Positions 16,900-25,389 of a stretch of DNA of 64,000 nt are shown piece by piece. Location: NCBI GenBank assembly GCA_900596015.1, contig UVIF01000002.1, positions 583,400-647,399 on the forward strand. Reading direction: 5' to 3'. The notes under the pieces are model-generated. The model did not search any database. It worked only from the letters and a program-made list of their open reading frames with translations, and was not told the DNA's origin. The position numbers and the translations under genes are program-made. Numbering within the stretch: position 1 is the stretch's first letter; every line of letters begins with the position of its first letter. This DNA comes from Pseudomonas viridiflava. GTDB lineage: Bacteria; Pseudomonadota; Gammaproteobacteria; Pseudomonadales; Pseudomonadaceae.

Positions 16900-19388
16900 A
16901 CAACCTCAAAACCCTGGTCGCTCCGGCGTTCATCGCCTTGCTCGCTGTGCTCTGTGGCGTTCTGGCGATCACCCTCGACAGCTACTCGCTGTTGGTTTTC
17001 ACCCTCTGTGCGCTGGCGGCAGTGGTCGGTGTGGGCCTGAACATCCTGATTGGCCTGAGCGGGCAAATTTCCTTCGGACATATCGCGTTCTACGCGATTG
17101 GCGCTTATGTATCGGCCCTGCTGAGCATGGCCGGATGGACGCTGTGGCTGGCCCTGCCAATGGCCGGAGCCGTGGCGGGTCTGATCGGCGCGCTATTGGC
17201 GATTCCCGCGCTTCGGGTCAGCGGCCCGTATCTGGCGATGATCACCATCGCCTTCTCGTTCGTGGTGCATCACGGCTTGATCGAATGGCGGGATGTAACA
17301 GGAGGCTCGAATGGCCTGATGGGTATCCCTTTGCCGGAGTTCGCCGGCCTCGATCCGGCGATCCTGCTCGCGCTGCTGGCTGCCGCGCTAATGATCGGCG
17401 CGCTGTTGTTCTATCGGCGCCTGAGCCAGAGCGGCTGGGGCAAGGCCATGCTTGCGGTGAAAACCTCGGAAATCGCCGCGCGCTCGCTGGGCTTCAACCC
17501 GGTGATAAGTAAAACCCTGGCATTCGCATTGTCGGCGGCCTTGACCGGGCTGGCAGGCGGCTTGCTGGCGCCCTTGCTGATGTTCATCAACCCGGAATCC
17601 TTCCCCTTCTCCCAATCCATCCTGTTCGTTCTGGCCGTGATCGTGGGCGGCAGCGGTATGCTGTTCGGGCCGCTGATCGGTGCCGTATTGATCGTGCTGG
17701 TGCCGGAACTGCTGTCGGATTTCGCTGAATACCGGTTGCTGATCTTCTCCATACTCCTGCTGATCGTACTGTGGATCGCGCCCAACGGCTTGCTCGGCGC
17801 CCTTGCCCGGCGCGTGATCAAACCCGCTCGCCTGCTGCCGCCGACATGCGTCGATCACGCACGCATCGCTGCTCATTTACGCAGCCGTGGCCCATCCTCA
17901 GGCCTGCGGGTGACGGACATCGGCATCCGCTTCGGTGGCGTACAGGCTGCGCAACACGTCAGCCTGCAGGCTCCCGCTGGCAGTATCACCAGTATCATCG
18001 GCCCCAACGGTGCAGGCAAAACCACGGTTCTGAATATGATCAGCGGGTTTTACGCCCCTGACAGCGGCCAGATCGAATTGCAGCAACCGCTGGCTGGGCT
18101 GCCCGCCTGGAAGACTGCCCGGGCCGGTATCGCCCGTACGTACCAGACCACCTTGTTATTCGGCGAACTGTCCGTACTCGACAACTTGCTCGTGGCGATG
18201 CAGAAGGGGCGCCTAGGGCTGCCGTTCAGTCGTGCGCTGGAAACGCAACGCAGCCTGGCGCTGGATCTGCTGGCGTTGGTGGGCTATCGCGGTGAAGTGA
18301 ATATTGCCGCCGAGGAGCTGCCCCACGTAGACCGCCGCCTGGTGGAAATAGCCCGGGCGCTGGCGACTGCACCGACCGTGCTGTTGCTGGACGAGCCGGC
18401 GGCAGGCCTCAGCCGTCGCGACACCGACGACCTGGCGATACTGCTGCGCAAGCTGGCGGATTTTGGCCTCACGGTGATTCTGGTCGAGCACGACATGGCA
18501 CTGGTGATGTCGGTGTCCGAGCATTTACTGGTGCTCGACGCGGGCAAGCCGATTGCGTCGGGGCCACCCTCCGAAATCCGCCAGAACCCGCAGGTGATCG
18601 CCGCGTATCTGGGCGGCACCGACTACCAAGCCACCCCGCGCGCACAGCCCTGGGCAGGTAGCCGCGATGCGCGTTTGTACGTCAAGGACCTGGTCATTGA
18701 TTACGGCGCGTCCGCAGTGGTCAACAAGGTCAGCCTGCTGGTCAATCCCGGCGAGCTGGTGGCCATCCTCGGCGCGAACGGCGCGGGTAAATCGAGCATC
18801 CTGCAATGCCTGGCCGGCCTGCATCGCGCCAGCAGCGGCAGCATCCTGCTCGACAACGAAAACATCGAACAGACCAGTGCCAGCCTGATCGCCGCGCAGG
18901 GCCTGGCGTTGGTACCCGAAGGTCGTCAGGTCTTTCCTTACCTGAGCGTGCGCGACAACTTGTTGCTGGGTGGTTACTCACGTCGCGAAGCCTTCGATAC
19001 CGACGCTGAAATCGAGGCCATCCTCAAGCGCTTCCCTCGTCTGCGCGATCGCATCGACAACCCGGCCGGTCTGCTCTCCGGTGGCGAGCAACAGATGGTC
19101 GCGGTGGGTCGCGGCCTGATGGCGAAGCCGAAAATTCTTCTGCTCGATGAACCGTCTCTGGGCCTGTCACCTGCCATGATCGGCGAGCTTTACGACGCGC
19201 TGGCTGCGCTGCGCGACGAGGGCGTGACCATTCTGCTGGTAGACCAGATGGCCAACCTCGCGCTGCAAGTGGCTGACCGCGCGTATGTGCTGGAAACCGG
19301 AACCATCGTGAAATCCGGCAGCGCCGCGCAATTGCGCGACGACAAAGACCTGGCCGCGGCCTACCTGGGCGAAGGAGTGGGCGCATGA
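16896..19388 (+). CDS. LivM-LivG-LivF triple fusion: ABC permease with two ATPase domains
   Basis: An 830-residue protein starting at the ATG that overlaps livH. Residues about 1-310 are a LivM permease (ISFGHIAFYAIGAYVSALLS; GSGMLFGPLIGAVL). NBD1 spans about 337-570, with Walker A GPNGAGKT at 369 and Walker B TVLLLDEPAAGLS, but its signature region reads EELPHVDRRLVEIARAL instead of an LSGGQ/LAYGQ form. NBD2 spans about 593-830, with Walker A GANGAGKS at 626 and a normal LLSGGEQQMVAVGR signature. The frame is open across both junctions with plausible linkers. Separate livM, livG and livF genes are the rule. The apparent longer ORF from 16182 is livH read in another frame. Confidence 0.92.
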   Translation: MNNLKTLVAPAFIALLAVLCGVLAITLDSYSLLVFTLCALAAVVGVGLNILIGLSGQISFGHIAFYAIGAYVSALLSMAGWTLWLALPMAGAVAGLIGALLAIPALRVSGPYLAMITIAFSFVVHHGLIEWRDVTGGSNGLMGIPLPEFAGLDPAILLALLAAALMIGALLFYRRLSQSGWGKAMLAVKTSEIAARSLGFNPVISKTLAFALSAALTGLAGGLLAPLLMFINPESFPFSQSILFVLAVIVGGSGMLFGPLIGAVLIVLVPELLSDFAEYRLLIFSILLLIVLWIAPNGLLGALARRVIKPARLLPPTCVDHARIAAHLRSRGPSSGLRVTDIGIRFGGVQAAQHVSLQAPAGSITSIIGPNGAGKTTVLNMISGFYAPDSGQIELQQPLAGLPAWKTARAGIARTYQTTLLFGELSVLDNLLVAMQKGRLGLPFSRALETQRSLALDLLALVGYRGEVNIAAEELPHVDRRLVEIARALATAPTVLLLDEPAAGLSRRDTDDLAILLRKLADFGLTVILVEHDMALVMSVSEHLLVLDAGKPIASGPPSEIRQNPQVIAAYLGGTDYQATPRAQPWAGSRDARLYVKDLVIDYGASAVVNKVSLLVNPGELVAILGANGAGKSSILQCLAGLHRASSGSILLDNENIEQTSASLIAAQGLALVPEGRQVFPYLSVRDNLLLGGYSRREAFDTDAEIEAILKRFPRLRDRIDNPAGLLSGGEQQMVAVGRGLMAKPKILLLDEPSLGLSPAMIGELYDALAALRDEGVTILLVDQMANLALQVADRAYVLETGTIVKSGSAAQLRDDKDLAAAYLGEGVGA

Positions 19389-20608
19389 ACGCTTTGAAGA
19401 TCATCAATGCGCGGCTTGGCGACGGTAACCACCTGACCCAGCTGCAGGTAGAGAATGGCTATTTCGTCGACGCCTTGAGTGACGACACACGCCAGTGGGA
19501 CACCCTCGATCTGCACGGGCAGCTCATCATGCCCGGCCTGATCGAAACCCACATTCATCTGGACAAGGCCTGCATCATGGAGCGTTGCCACCTGCAGGAA
19601 GGCACGCTGGCCGAAGCGGTGGCGCAGACCCGAGCGGCGAAAGCGGGGTTTACCGAGGACGATGTGTATCGGCGCGGCGCTCAGGTGCTGGACAAAGCCA
19701 TCGTGCAAGGCACGACACACATGCGCACCCATGTCGAGCTGGACCCTCAGATCGGCTTGACCGGCTTCCATGCCATTCGCCGCTTGCAGGCTGACTATGC
19801 CTGGGCGATCAGCCTGGAGCTGTGTGTATTCCCGCAGGAAGGGCTGCTGAACAATCCGGGGACCGAAGCACTGTTGTGCGAGGCACTGGAAAATGGCGCA
19901 ACGGTCCTGGGCGGGTGTCCGTACATGGACAGCGACCCGCTGGGACAGATCCAGCGCTTGTTCGAATTGGCTGCGCGTTACGACTGCGACCTTGACCTGC
20001 ATCTGGATTTCGATCTGAACCCCGAAGGCCTGACCGTCATGGAAGTCGCGCGCTGTACGCGGCTGCATGGCTGGGGCGGACGGGTGACCATCGGCCATGT
20101 GACCAAGCTGTCCGCCCTGCCCAGGGAATCATTGACGGTAATCGCCCTCGAGCTGGCCGAAGCGGGCGTACAGGTGACCTGCCTGCCCAGCACCGACCTG
20201 TTCCTGATGGGTCGCGAGGTGTTCCACAACAAACCTCGGGGGCTGGCGCCGCTGGCGTATCTGCACGCCTGCGGCGTGACGTGTTCGGTGTCTACCAACA
20301 ATGTCGGCAATCCGTTTACGCCCTATGGCGATGCCTCGCTGGTGCGTCAGGCCAATTTGTTCGCCAACGTCTGTCAGATGGGTACTGTTGGGCAGTTGCT
20401 GCAATGCCTGGCCTGGGTCTCCAGCGAGTCGGCACGCCTGCTCAGGCTGAAAAATTACGGCCTGCTACCAGGCTGCCGCGCCGACTTCATCGTCTTCGAC
20501 GCGCCCTCACCCGCTGCGGTGATCGCCGAGATAAGCGCACCGGTGATGGGCTTCAAGGGTGGCAGGCAAACCTTCAGTCGACCGGCGGGGAAGTTGCTGA
20601 GGCCGTGA
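19385..20608 (+). CDS. Amidohydrolase, cytosine-deaminase-like subfamily
   Basis: A 407-residue metal-dependent hydrolase overlapping the transporter gene by 4 bases. It has ETHIHLDKA (H-x-H metal site), THMRTHVELD, the LDLHLDF histidine and GHVTKLS. Where E. coli CodA has the catalytic Asp pair (GHDDVFDPW), this protein reads STNNVGNPFTPYGD, so the Asp position is Asn by eye. The C-terminal LKNYGLLPGCRADFIVFDA is typical of the superfamily. It presumably hydrolyses a C-N bond in the compound imported by the upstream ABC system; the substrate is unknown. Confidence 0.85.
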   Translation: MNALKIINARLGDGNHLTQLQVENGYFVDALSDDTRQWDTLDLHGQLIMPGLIETHIHLDKACIMERCHLQEGTLAEAVAQTRAAKAGFTEDDVYRRGAQVLDKAIVQGTTHMRTHVELDPQIGLTGFHAIRRLQADYAWAISLELCVFPQEGLLNNPGTEALLCEALENGATVLGGCPYMDSDPLGQIQRLFELAARYDCDLDLHLDFDLNPEGLTVMEVARCTRLHGWGGRVTIGHVTKLSALPRESLTVIALELAEAGVQVTCLPSTDLFLMGREVFHNKPRGLAPLAYLHACGVTCSVSTNNVGNPFTPYGDASLVRQANLFANVCQMGTVGQLLQCLAWVSSESARLLRLKNYGLLPGCRADFIVFDAPSPAAVIAEISAPVMGFKGGRQTFSRPAGKLLRP

Positions 20609-20630
20609 TCGAACAGGCAACGCCTGCGCA

Positions 20631-21323
20631 TCAGCCACTCAGCGCTTGCTTGAGGTTGAATTCCTCCAGCGCTCGCTCTTCCAGCGCCAGCTGCCCTTCC
20701 AGTTCGTCCAGGTGTTCGAGCATGACCGCCACGGCCCGTGCATTGTCGCCCTGCTCCAGCGCGGTAATGATTTCCTGATGCTCATCCGACGCGCACGACG
20801 GCACGTCGTTACGCTGGTACAGCGCCACGATCAACGAGCTGCGCACCATCAGGTTGCCAAGGATATCGCTGAGCACGGTATTGCCGCTGATCTCGCCGAG
20901 CAGCAGGTGAAATTCGCTCAGCTCGCGAACGATGGCGCGGCGATCGGTATCGCTGGTGGCTTTGCGCTCGTTACTCATATGGCTGGCAATGCGTTGCCGC
21001 TGCTTGCGCATAACGGCCGGGGTGATGGCCTCGACAATGGCCCGCTCTATGGCACGACGGGCGCTGAAGATATCCCGCGCTTCCTTCGCCGTCGGCTGGG
21101 CAACCATGGCGCCCCGATTGGCTTCGATGGTTACTACTTTCTGCATCGCCAGGCGCTGTAGCGCGACCTGCACATGGTTGCGGTTGGCCTGCAAGGTTTC
21201 GACGATGTGGGCTTCGACCAACCGAGTGCCGGGCGGCAGGCGATGTTGGGCAATGGCCTTGAACAACGCATCGACGATACGCTGCACCTCGAGCTGTTTG
21301 GCAGTGACGGTACTCAACCCCAT
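20631..21323 (-). CDS. GntR-family (FCD-type) transcriptional regulator
   Basis: A 230-residue regulator. The N-terminal winged helix spans roughly residues 10-75 (VDALFKAIAQHRLPPGTRLVEAHIVETLQANRNHVQVALQRLAMQKVV), followed by an all-helical FCD-like effector domain with RRAIERAIVEAITPAVM. The start at 21323 is supported by GAGGAAAC upstream. It lies 76 bp downstream of the GGT-like gene on the same strand, probably cotranscribed with it, and converges with the amidohydrolase. It is the natural candidate to bind the twin palindromes at 14.79 and 23.0 kb. Confidence 0.9.
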   Translation of the reverse strand: MGLSTVTAKQLEVQRIVDALFKAIAQHRLPPGTRLVEAHIVETLQANRNHVQVALQRLAMQKVVTIEANRGAMVAQPTAKEARDIFSARRAIERAIVEAITPAVMRKQRQRIASHMSNERKATSDTDRRAIVRELSEFHLLLGEISGNTVLSDILGNLMVRSSLIVALYQRNDVPSCASDEHQEIITALEQGDNARAVAVMLEHLDELEGQLALEERALEEFNLKQALSG

Positions 21324-21399
21324 CGTTTCCTCTGTTGTCTGGAAGGCCTCATGCCTATACACGAGATGCCCCGTATCCGGCAAATGCCCGGTTCGACGC

Positions 21400-22971
21400 T
21401 CAGTCTAACTGGCCAAGGGCCGTACCCTCACCTCGCGGATCATGCATGGCGCTGCGCCGACCCTCGGCATCGATGGCAATGATACCGGCATGGCCCGTCA
21501 TCGGGCTCTGCGCAGCTATGATTTCCACCTCATGGCCGAGCGCCGCCAGGCCTTCGATGGTCGCGGCAGGCATATCGCCCTCGAGCTTGAGGTTGTCGGT
21601 GCTGTCGAAAAAACTGCGGCCCAGCAGAAAGCGTGGAGTGGCCAGCGCCTGATCGATAGGCTGCCGATAGTCGATCAGCTGAGTCGCCAGAACCATCTGC
21701 GTCTGCGGCTGCCCATCGCCACCCTGCGTGCCGAAGAACCAGCGCTGGCCATCGTCTGCCAGGTAACAGGACGGGTTGAGCGTGTGCGCGGGACGCTTGC
21801 CACGAGCCCAGCCATTGACGTGTTCGGGGTTGGCGTTGAAACCCGCAGCACGGTTCTGCCATAGCACCCCGGTGTCACCCAGAATACAGCCGGAGCCGAA
21901 GTCGTGAAACAAACTCTGGATGAGGCAGGCCGTCCGCCCCTGAGCATCGGTCGCCGCCATCCACACCGTATCGGCCGGACGTCCCGGCTCGTTCCACGGC
22001 GCTGCACGCTGGTCGTCGATGGCATCGGCATACCCTTGAATGTGTCGTTCATCGAGACTGGCGGCAAAATCCCAAGGCGTGCTCAGGGGATCGCACAACT
22101 GCGCGTTACGGCGCAGTAGGCCTTGCTTGATGGCTTCGACCAGGTAGTGGTAGTAAAGCGCACTGCCATTGCCGAGCCGCGCGAGTGGCCTATGCTGCAG
22201 CGCGGCCATGGCTTGCAACGTGTACAGACCCTGGCACGGCGGTGCGACGTTATAGAGTCGGCCCTGACGATAAGGTACCGAAACAGGGGCCACCAGCGGT
22301 GCACGCGTAGCCGCCAGGTCGGCCTGGGTCAAGCCACAACCGAGGCGATCGAACGCCGCCTCGAAGGCGTGGGCCAACTCGCCCTGATAGAAGTCCTCGA
22401 CACCGTGCCTGGCCAAATGCCGCAGGGTATTGGCAAGAGCCGGCTGGCGCAACGTATCCCCCGTGCGTAACCAGCGCCCACCGGTCTTGCAGACACCGTG
22501 CAGGTCCGGCAACTGCTCGATGAGTGGCTGCCGCAGTGTCTGCCAAAACAGCTGCGACTGTGAAACCGGCGTGCCCGCCTCCGCCACGCTGGCGGCGTCC
22601 TGCAACAGGTCGGCCCACCCAAAATGGGAGCCCCACTCATGTCGGCTGATCGTCGCCGCCGTCTGCCAACTCGCCAGCGCACCCGCCGTGGTGGCGACCG
22701 ACGACGGCCCTCTCAAGCCGATGATTCCGCCGTCGGGCAACCGCTGTCCGGCCTGCCCGATCCCCACGATGGTGCGCACCTGGGTGTCGTGGATCATCCA
22801 CAGGGCATCGCCGCCCAAGCCGGTCATGTGCGGGAAGACCACGGCAAGCATGGCACTGGCTGCCAACATGGCATCAATGGCCGTGCCACCGGCGTCGAGG
22901 ATTTGCATCCCAGCGGCACTGGCTTGGGCGTGAGGCGTGCAGATCACCGCACGAGAAGAGGTAGCGATCAT
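21400..22971 (-). CDS. Gamma-glutamyltransferase-family (Ntn) hydrolase
   Basis: A 523-residue GGT-family protein: AVICTPHAQASAAGMQILDAGGTAIDAMLAA and PHMTGLGGDALWMI at the N-terminus are diagnostic. The self-cleavage Thr is most likely in GRPADTVWMAATDAQG, giving a small subunit that holds SGCILGDTGVLWQNR and GTQGGDGQPQTQ. No clear signal peptide is seen, unlike periplasmic Ggt, so a cytoplasmic acylase or GGT-like role is possible. The promoter carries the twin palindromes shared with the ABC operon, so it likely acts in the same pathway, perhaps on gamma-glutamylated or acylated intermediates (inference). Confidence 0.88.
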   Translation of the reverse strand: MIATSSRAVICTPHAQASAAGMQILDAGGTAIDAMLAASAMLAVVFPHMTGLGGDALWMIHDTQVRTIVGIGQAGQRLPDGGIIGLRGPSSVATTAGALASWQTAATISRHEWGSHFGWADLLQDAASVAEAGTPVSQSQLFWQTLRQPLIEQLPDLHGVCKTGGRWLRTGDTLRQPALANTLRHLARHGVEDFYQGELAHAFEAAFDRLGCGLTQADLAATRAPLVAPVSVPYRQGRLYNVAPPCQGLYTLQAMAALQHRPLARLGNGSALYYHYLVEAIKQGLLRRNAQLCDPLSTPWDFAASLDERHIQGYADAIDDQRAAPWNEPGRPADTVWMAATDAQGRTACLIQSLFHDFGSGCILGDTGVLWQNRAAGFNANPEHVNGWARGKRPAHTLNPSCYLADDGQRWFFGTQGGDGQPQTQMVLATQLIDYRQPIDQALATPRFLLGRSFFDSTDNLKLEGDMPAATIEGLAALGHEVEIIAAQSPMTGHAGIIAIDAEGRRSAMHDPRGEGTALGQLD

Positions 22972-22988
22972 GATGTGGGGCCCTGGCT

Positions 22989-23020
22989 TTGCTAGCTATC
23001 TATAAAGTTATTGTTAGCAG
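22989..23020 (-). promoter_or_regulatory. Twin palindromic operator before the GGT-like gene
   Basis: TTGCTAGCTA (near 22989) and TTGTTAGCAG (near 23011) have centres 22 bp apart and lie 18-50 bp upstream of the ATG at 22971. They repeat the half-site (TTGCTAGC) and spacing of the pair at 14787-14816. Confidence 0.65.
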
Positions 23021-23092
23021 AGCAATATGTGTGCCGTGGTTTTTACTGGTGGCGGATGAGGCTCGGGGGGCACGATTGTGCCCCCGCTCCGG

Positions 23093-24259
23093 TCATTGTG
23101 CAGCGTCGAACTGCGGGGTGGCCTCGATAGGTGCCTTGACCAACAAATACGGCGGCTGCCGGGTGTCGAATCCCTTGCCCATCCGGCTCCACTGCCCCAG
23201 CGTCACGTACACCGAATCGGCGGTCACGAATACCCCGTCCGGCCACACCAGTCGCGGGTCACGCAAAACCACGTCGAGGCGCCCATCCGGCCAGCGGCGC
23301 AACACCTGATGATGCTCGGCATCGGTCATGTACAAGCGGCCCTGAGCGTCCATGTCCATCCCGTCGACCATCACCTTCTCCCCTTCATCCTTGATCTGCT
23401 CAGCCAGTTGTCGGTCATTGAGGCTGAAGTCAGCAAGCGCCGCGGTCGGCAGGCTCCACAGGTGTCGACTGGTGAGCGGCGAGTAGAACAGACGCGAGCT
23501 ATCGGGCGTCAGCGCCAGGCCATCGACGCCACCGTGAGGGAATGCGCTGTTCTTGCCGTCGTAGCGCATGGGCACACCGTCGAGCTGGGTGACGAAATCC
23601 TTCTGCGCCACGATGGAGGGATGACCGGCAAGGACACGACGCTGCTTCCCGGTGGCCAGATCCACCACAACCAGCGCTGGGTCTTCACCGAAGGATGAGT
23701 CGGCAACATATGCGGTGCCTTGGCTGCCGTGGGTCAAATCGATGCGCAGGTCATTCATGTGGCTGTCTTGCCGCAAGGCATCCTTGAGCTCGATAGAGGT
23801 GACGATGCTATTGCTGCTCAGGTCGATACCCACCACCTTCGCCGCACCCGCCGGAATGCCCTGCTTGCCGGCGCGCTTGCCATCGTCGATCAACCAGAGG
23901 CGCCCACGCTTGTCCAGGGTCATGCCATGCAGGGAAACAAGGCGCTTGGCGTCGGATAGCCCGGACGGCAGGCTGACGGCGGCGGAGGGATAGGGAACCA
24001 GCTTGCCGTTGACCAACTCACCCAGCGTCATGCCGGCGTGATCATCGGCATGACGTGGAAAGCCGACAAACGTGCGCCCTTCCGGGGTCACCACGATACC
24101 TGACGGGCCCGGGCCGCTGAACGCTGCTACCTCCTGGATGGAACCAATGGGAACCAGGCTGCGATCGATGGTCTCGGCCTGGGCTGCGTTCACTGCCAAA
24201 GCCAACGTCGCGGCCGCCAGGGCGGTGATCGAGGCTCGCTTCAATGGGTTTTTGGTCAT
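23093..24259 (-). CDS. Exported MRJP/yellow-family beta-propeller protein
   Basis: A 388-residue protein with a signal peptide (KRASITALAAATLALAVNAAQAE, cleavage near residue 27; the start at 24259 was chosen for this and the AAAGG upstream). The mature part has repeated blade motifs (PEGRTFVGFPRH, GRLWLIDDGKR, GTAYVADSSFGEDPALVVVDL, GGVDGLALTPDSSRLFYSPL, GRLYMTDAEHHQV), matching the major-royal-jelly-protein family, related to SMP-30/gluconolactonase propellers. Bacterial members are often labelled L-dopachrome tautomerase-related, without proof. A PtxS-type palindrome lies 40 bp upstream, so a periplasmic sugar-acid or lactone role is plausible. Confidence 0.85.
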   Translation of the reverse strand: MTKNPLKRASITALAAATLALAVNAAQAETIDRSLVPIGSIQEVAAFSGPGPSGIVVTPEGRTFVGFPRHADDHAGMTLGELVNGKLVPYPSAAVSLPSGLSDAKRLVSLHGMTLDKRGRLWLIDDGKRAGKQGIPAGAAKVVGIDLSSNSIVTSIELKDALRQDSHMNDLRIDLTHGSQGTAYVADSSFGEDPALVVVDLATGKQRRVLAGHPSIVAQKDFVTQLDGVPMRYDGKNSAFPHGGVDGLALTPDSSRLFYSPLTSRHLWSLPTAALADFSLNDRQLAEQIKDEGEKVMVDGMDMDAQGRLYMTDAEHHQVLRRWPDGRLDVVLRDPRLVWPDGVFVTADSVYVTLGQWSRMGKGFDTRQPPYLLVKAPIEATPQFDAAQ

Positions 24260-24298
24260 CCTTTCCGGGCTCCTGCGGGATGAGATGGACTGATATAG

Positions 24299-24330
24299 GG
24301 TCGATCCTGAAACCGGTTTCAGGATCGACC
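24299..24330 (-). promoter_or_regulatory. 32-bp perfect palindrome containing an exact PtxS operator
   Basis: The 16-bp arms are exact reverse complements. The centre (24308-24321) is TGAAACCGGTTTCA, the palindrome reported for PtxS, the 2-ketogluconate-responsive LacI-family repressor of P. putida glucose metabolism. It lies 40 bp upstream of the MRJP-family start codon. No T-run follows on either strand's downstream side, so it is not an ordinary terminator. Confidence 0.8.
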
Positions 24331-24401
24331 GAAAAAAAACCTGCATGGGTGCCGAAGTGAACACACGGCGCTACAGGTTCATGGGTATTGAAGGAATGGG
24401 G

Positions 24402-24548
24402 CTAGGGAAGTTCCACTGGATGGGTGGGGACGTATGCTTGGGGATTGCCTGAAAGGTCGTTAACGGCCTCGGCGTTTAGATAGAAGTGGTGAGCGCCGGA
24501 GATTATCAGGGCTATGTAGGCACCGAAACGAAGCTTGATACGCGACCC
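24402..24548 (-). pseudogene. C-terminal gene remnant, family unknown
   Basis: After an in-frame TGA (24549-24551), 48 codons read like real protein: KLRFGAYIALIISGAHHFYL, then NAEAVNDLSGNPQAYVPTHP before a TAG. No start codon or ribosome-binding site precedes it. It lies in the 572-bp gene-poor stretch upstream of the MRJP-family gene, and the flanking DNA (about 24550-24830) is AT-rich with no gene seen. It is probably the tail of a decayed gene; I cannot name the parent family. Confidence 0.4.
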
Positions 24549-24822
24549 TCAGATCATTTGCGTGCGGACCGTGCTTTAACCGAATTAACTTGATTACCCT
24601 ATCTCACTACATAATCGCGAATCTATTAATCTTGTTTTTCCAGTCATGCGTCGCTATCAGTTCGCACTTATAATTTCTATACTGCTGCAACCCAACTTGC
24701 TACGCATATCTCTCGTACTCCAGCACGAATCTATAGCGATCAAGGCTTACCAAAAGCTTGTTCAATTTATCCCATAAAGCCTGCGTCAGACGGGCAAAAT
24801 CATTCCCTGCTGGAAACCCTGG

Positions 24823-24847
24823 GAAAAACCCCTATAGGGATTTTTTT
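24823..24847. terminator. Bidirectional terminator at the lipoprotein stop codon
   Basis: AAAAACCCCTATAGGG followed by ATTTTTTT forms an A-tract/T-tract hairpin that includes the TAG stop of the lipoprotein gene. It can stop transcripts from either side. Confidence 0.65.
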
Positions 24848-25155
24848 GGAGCCACCCCACCTAGCTCCCTAACCGACAGCTCCACACTGCCCGCGCATGA
24901 CACGAGCGCGAAGTACTCTTTGCCAGGGCTGTCTACCGAAACTATCCAGCCTTTGGTTGAGGGGTTATATTCTTCGTCATGAAATATCTGGACGGAATTG
25001 CCCCCTTGATTCGGCTTGAACCTATCAAAGTAGGCCCGCACCGATCTCTCCAGAAAGTCTCTTCCTGCCTGAGGACAAGGTTCTATCTGCCGTTTTTCGC
25101 AGCCCATCATAAAAATACAGCACGCAGTTGTTACGATCATTCTAAACGAGCACAT
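24832..25155 (-). CDS. Small predicted lipoprotein
   Basis: A 107-residue protein with an N-terminal hydrophobic segment ending in a lipobox (IFMMGC, Cys about residue 19), then CEKRQIEPCPQAGRDFLERSVRAYFDRF and a C-terminal beta-rich part (GWIVSVDSPGKEYFALVSCAGSVELSVREL). Two further cysteines (in EPCPQ and VSCAG) could form a disulphide. Codon use is clearly less GC-rich than the neighbours, and it lies next to tRNA-Ser, so it may be acquired. No family is recognised. Confidence 0.65.
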   Translation of the reverse strand: MCSFRMIVTTACCIFMMGCEKRQIEPCPQAGRDFLERSVRAYFDRFKPNQGGNSVQIFHDEEYNPSTKGWIVSVDSPGKEYFALVSCAGSVELSVRELGGVAPKKSL

Positions 25156-25389
25156 TTTGTTCCTTCCTTTGAATAGCGGGCGACCCTGTCGTTGGGTTTT
25201 CGTTTGGCAGCTGGAACTTTACTCGGTCCGATGTGAAACACGTCTGATTTTTTGAAAGCTGCTGTGTCGTTATTGTAGGCGCCAAACAGGAGTCGCAGAG
25301 GGCAGCATTGCGCTGAAAGCCATGGACTCAAGCGTCAAGGGATGGCCGGCTGCGGATGCACAGACACCCATTACTTAAATCCCTGAAAC

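Noticed and set aside
19385..20608. Calling the amidohydrolase cytosine deaminase (codA)
   Set aside because: The catalytic Asp pair of CodA is not conserved and the operon context does not point to pyrimidines.
24299..24330. The 32-bp palindrome as a Rho-independent terminator
   Set aside because: No T-run follows the hairpin in either direction (the A-run is on the wrong side), while the centre matches the PtxS operator exactly.
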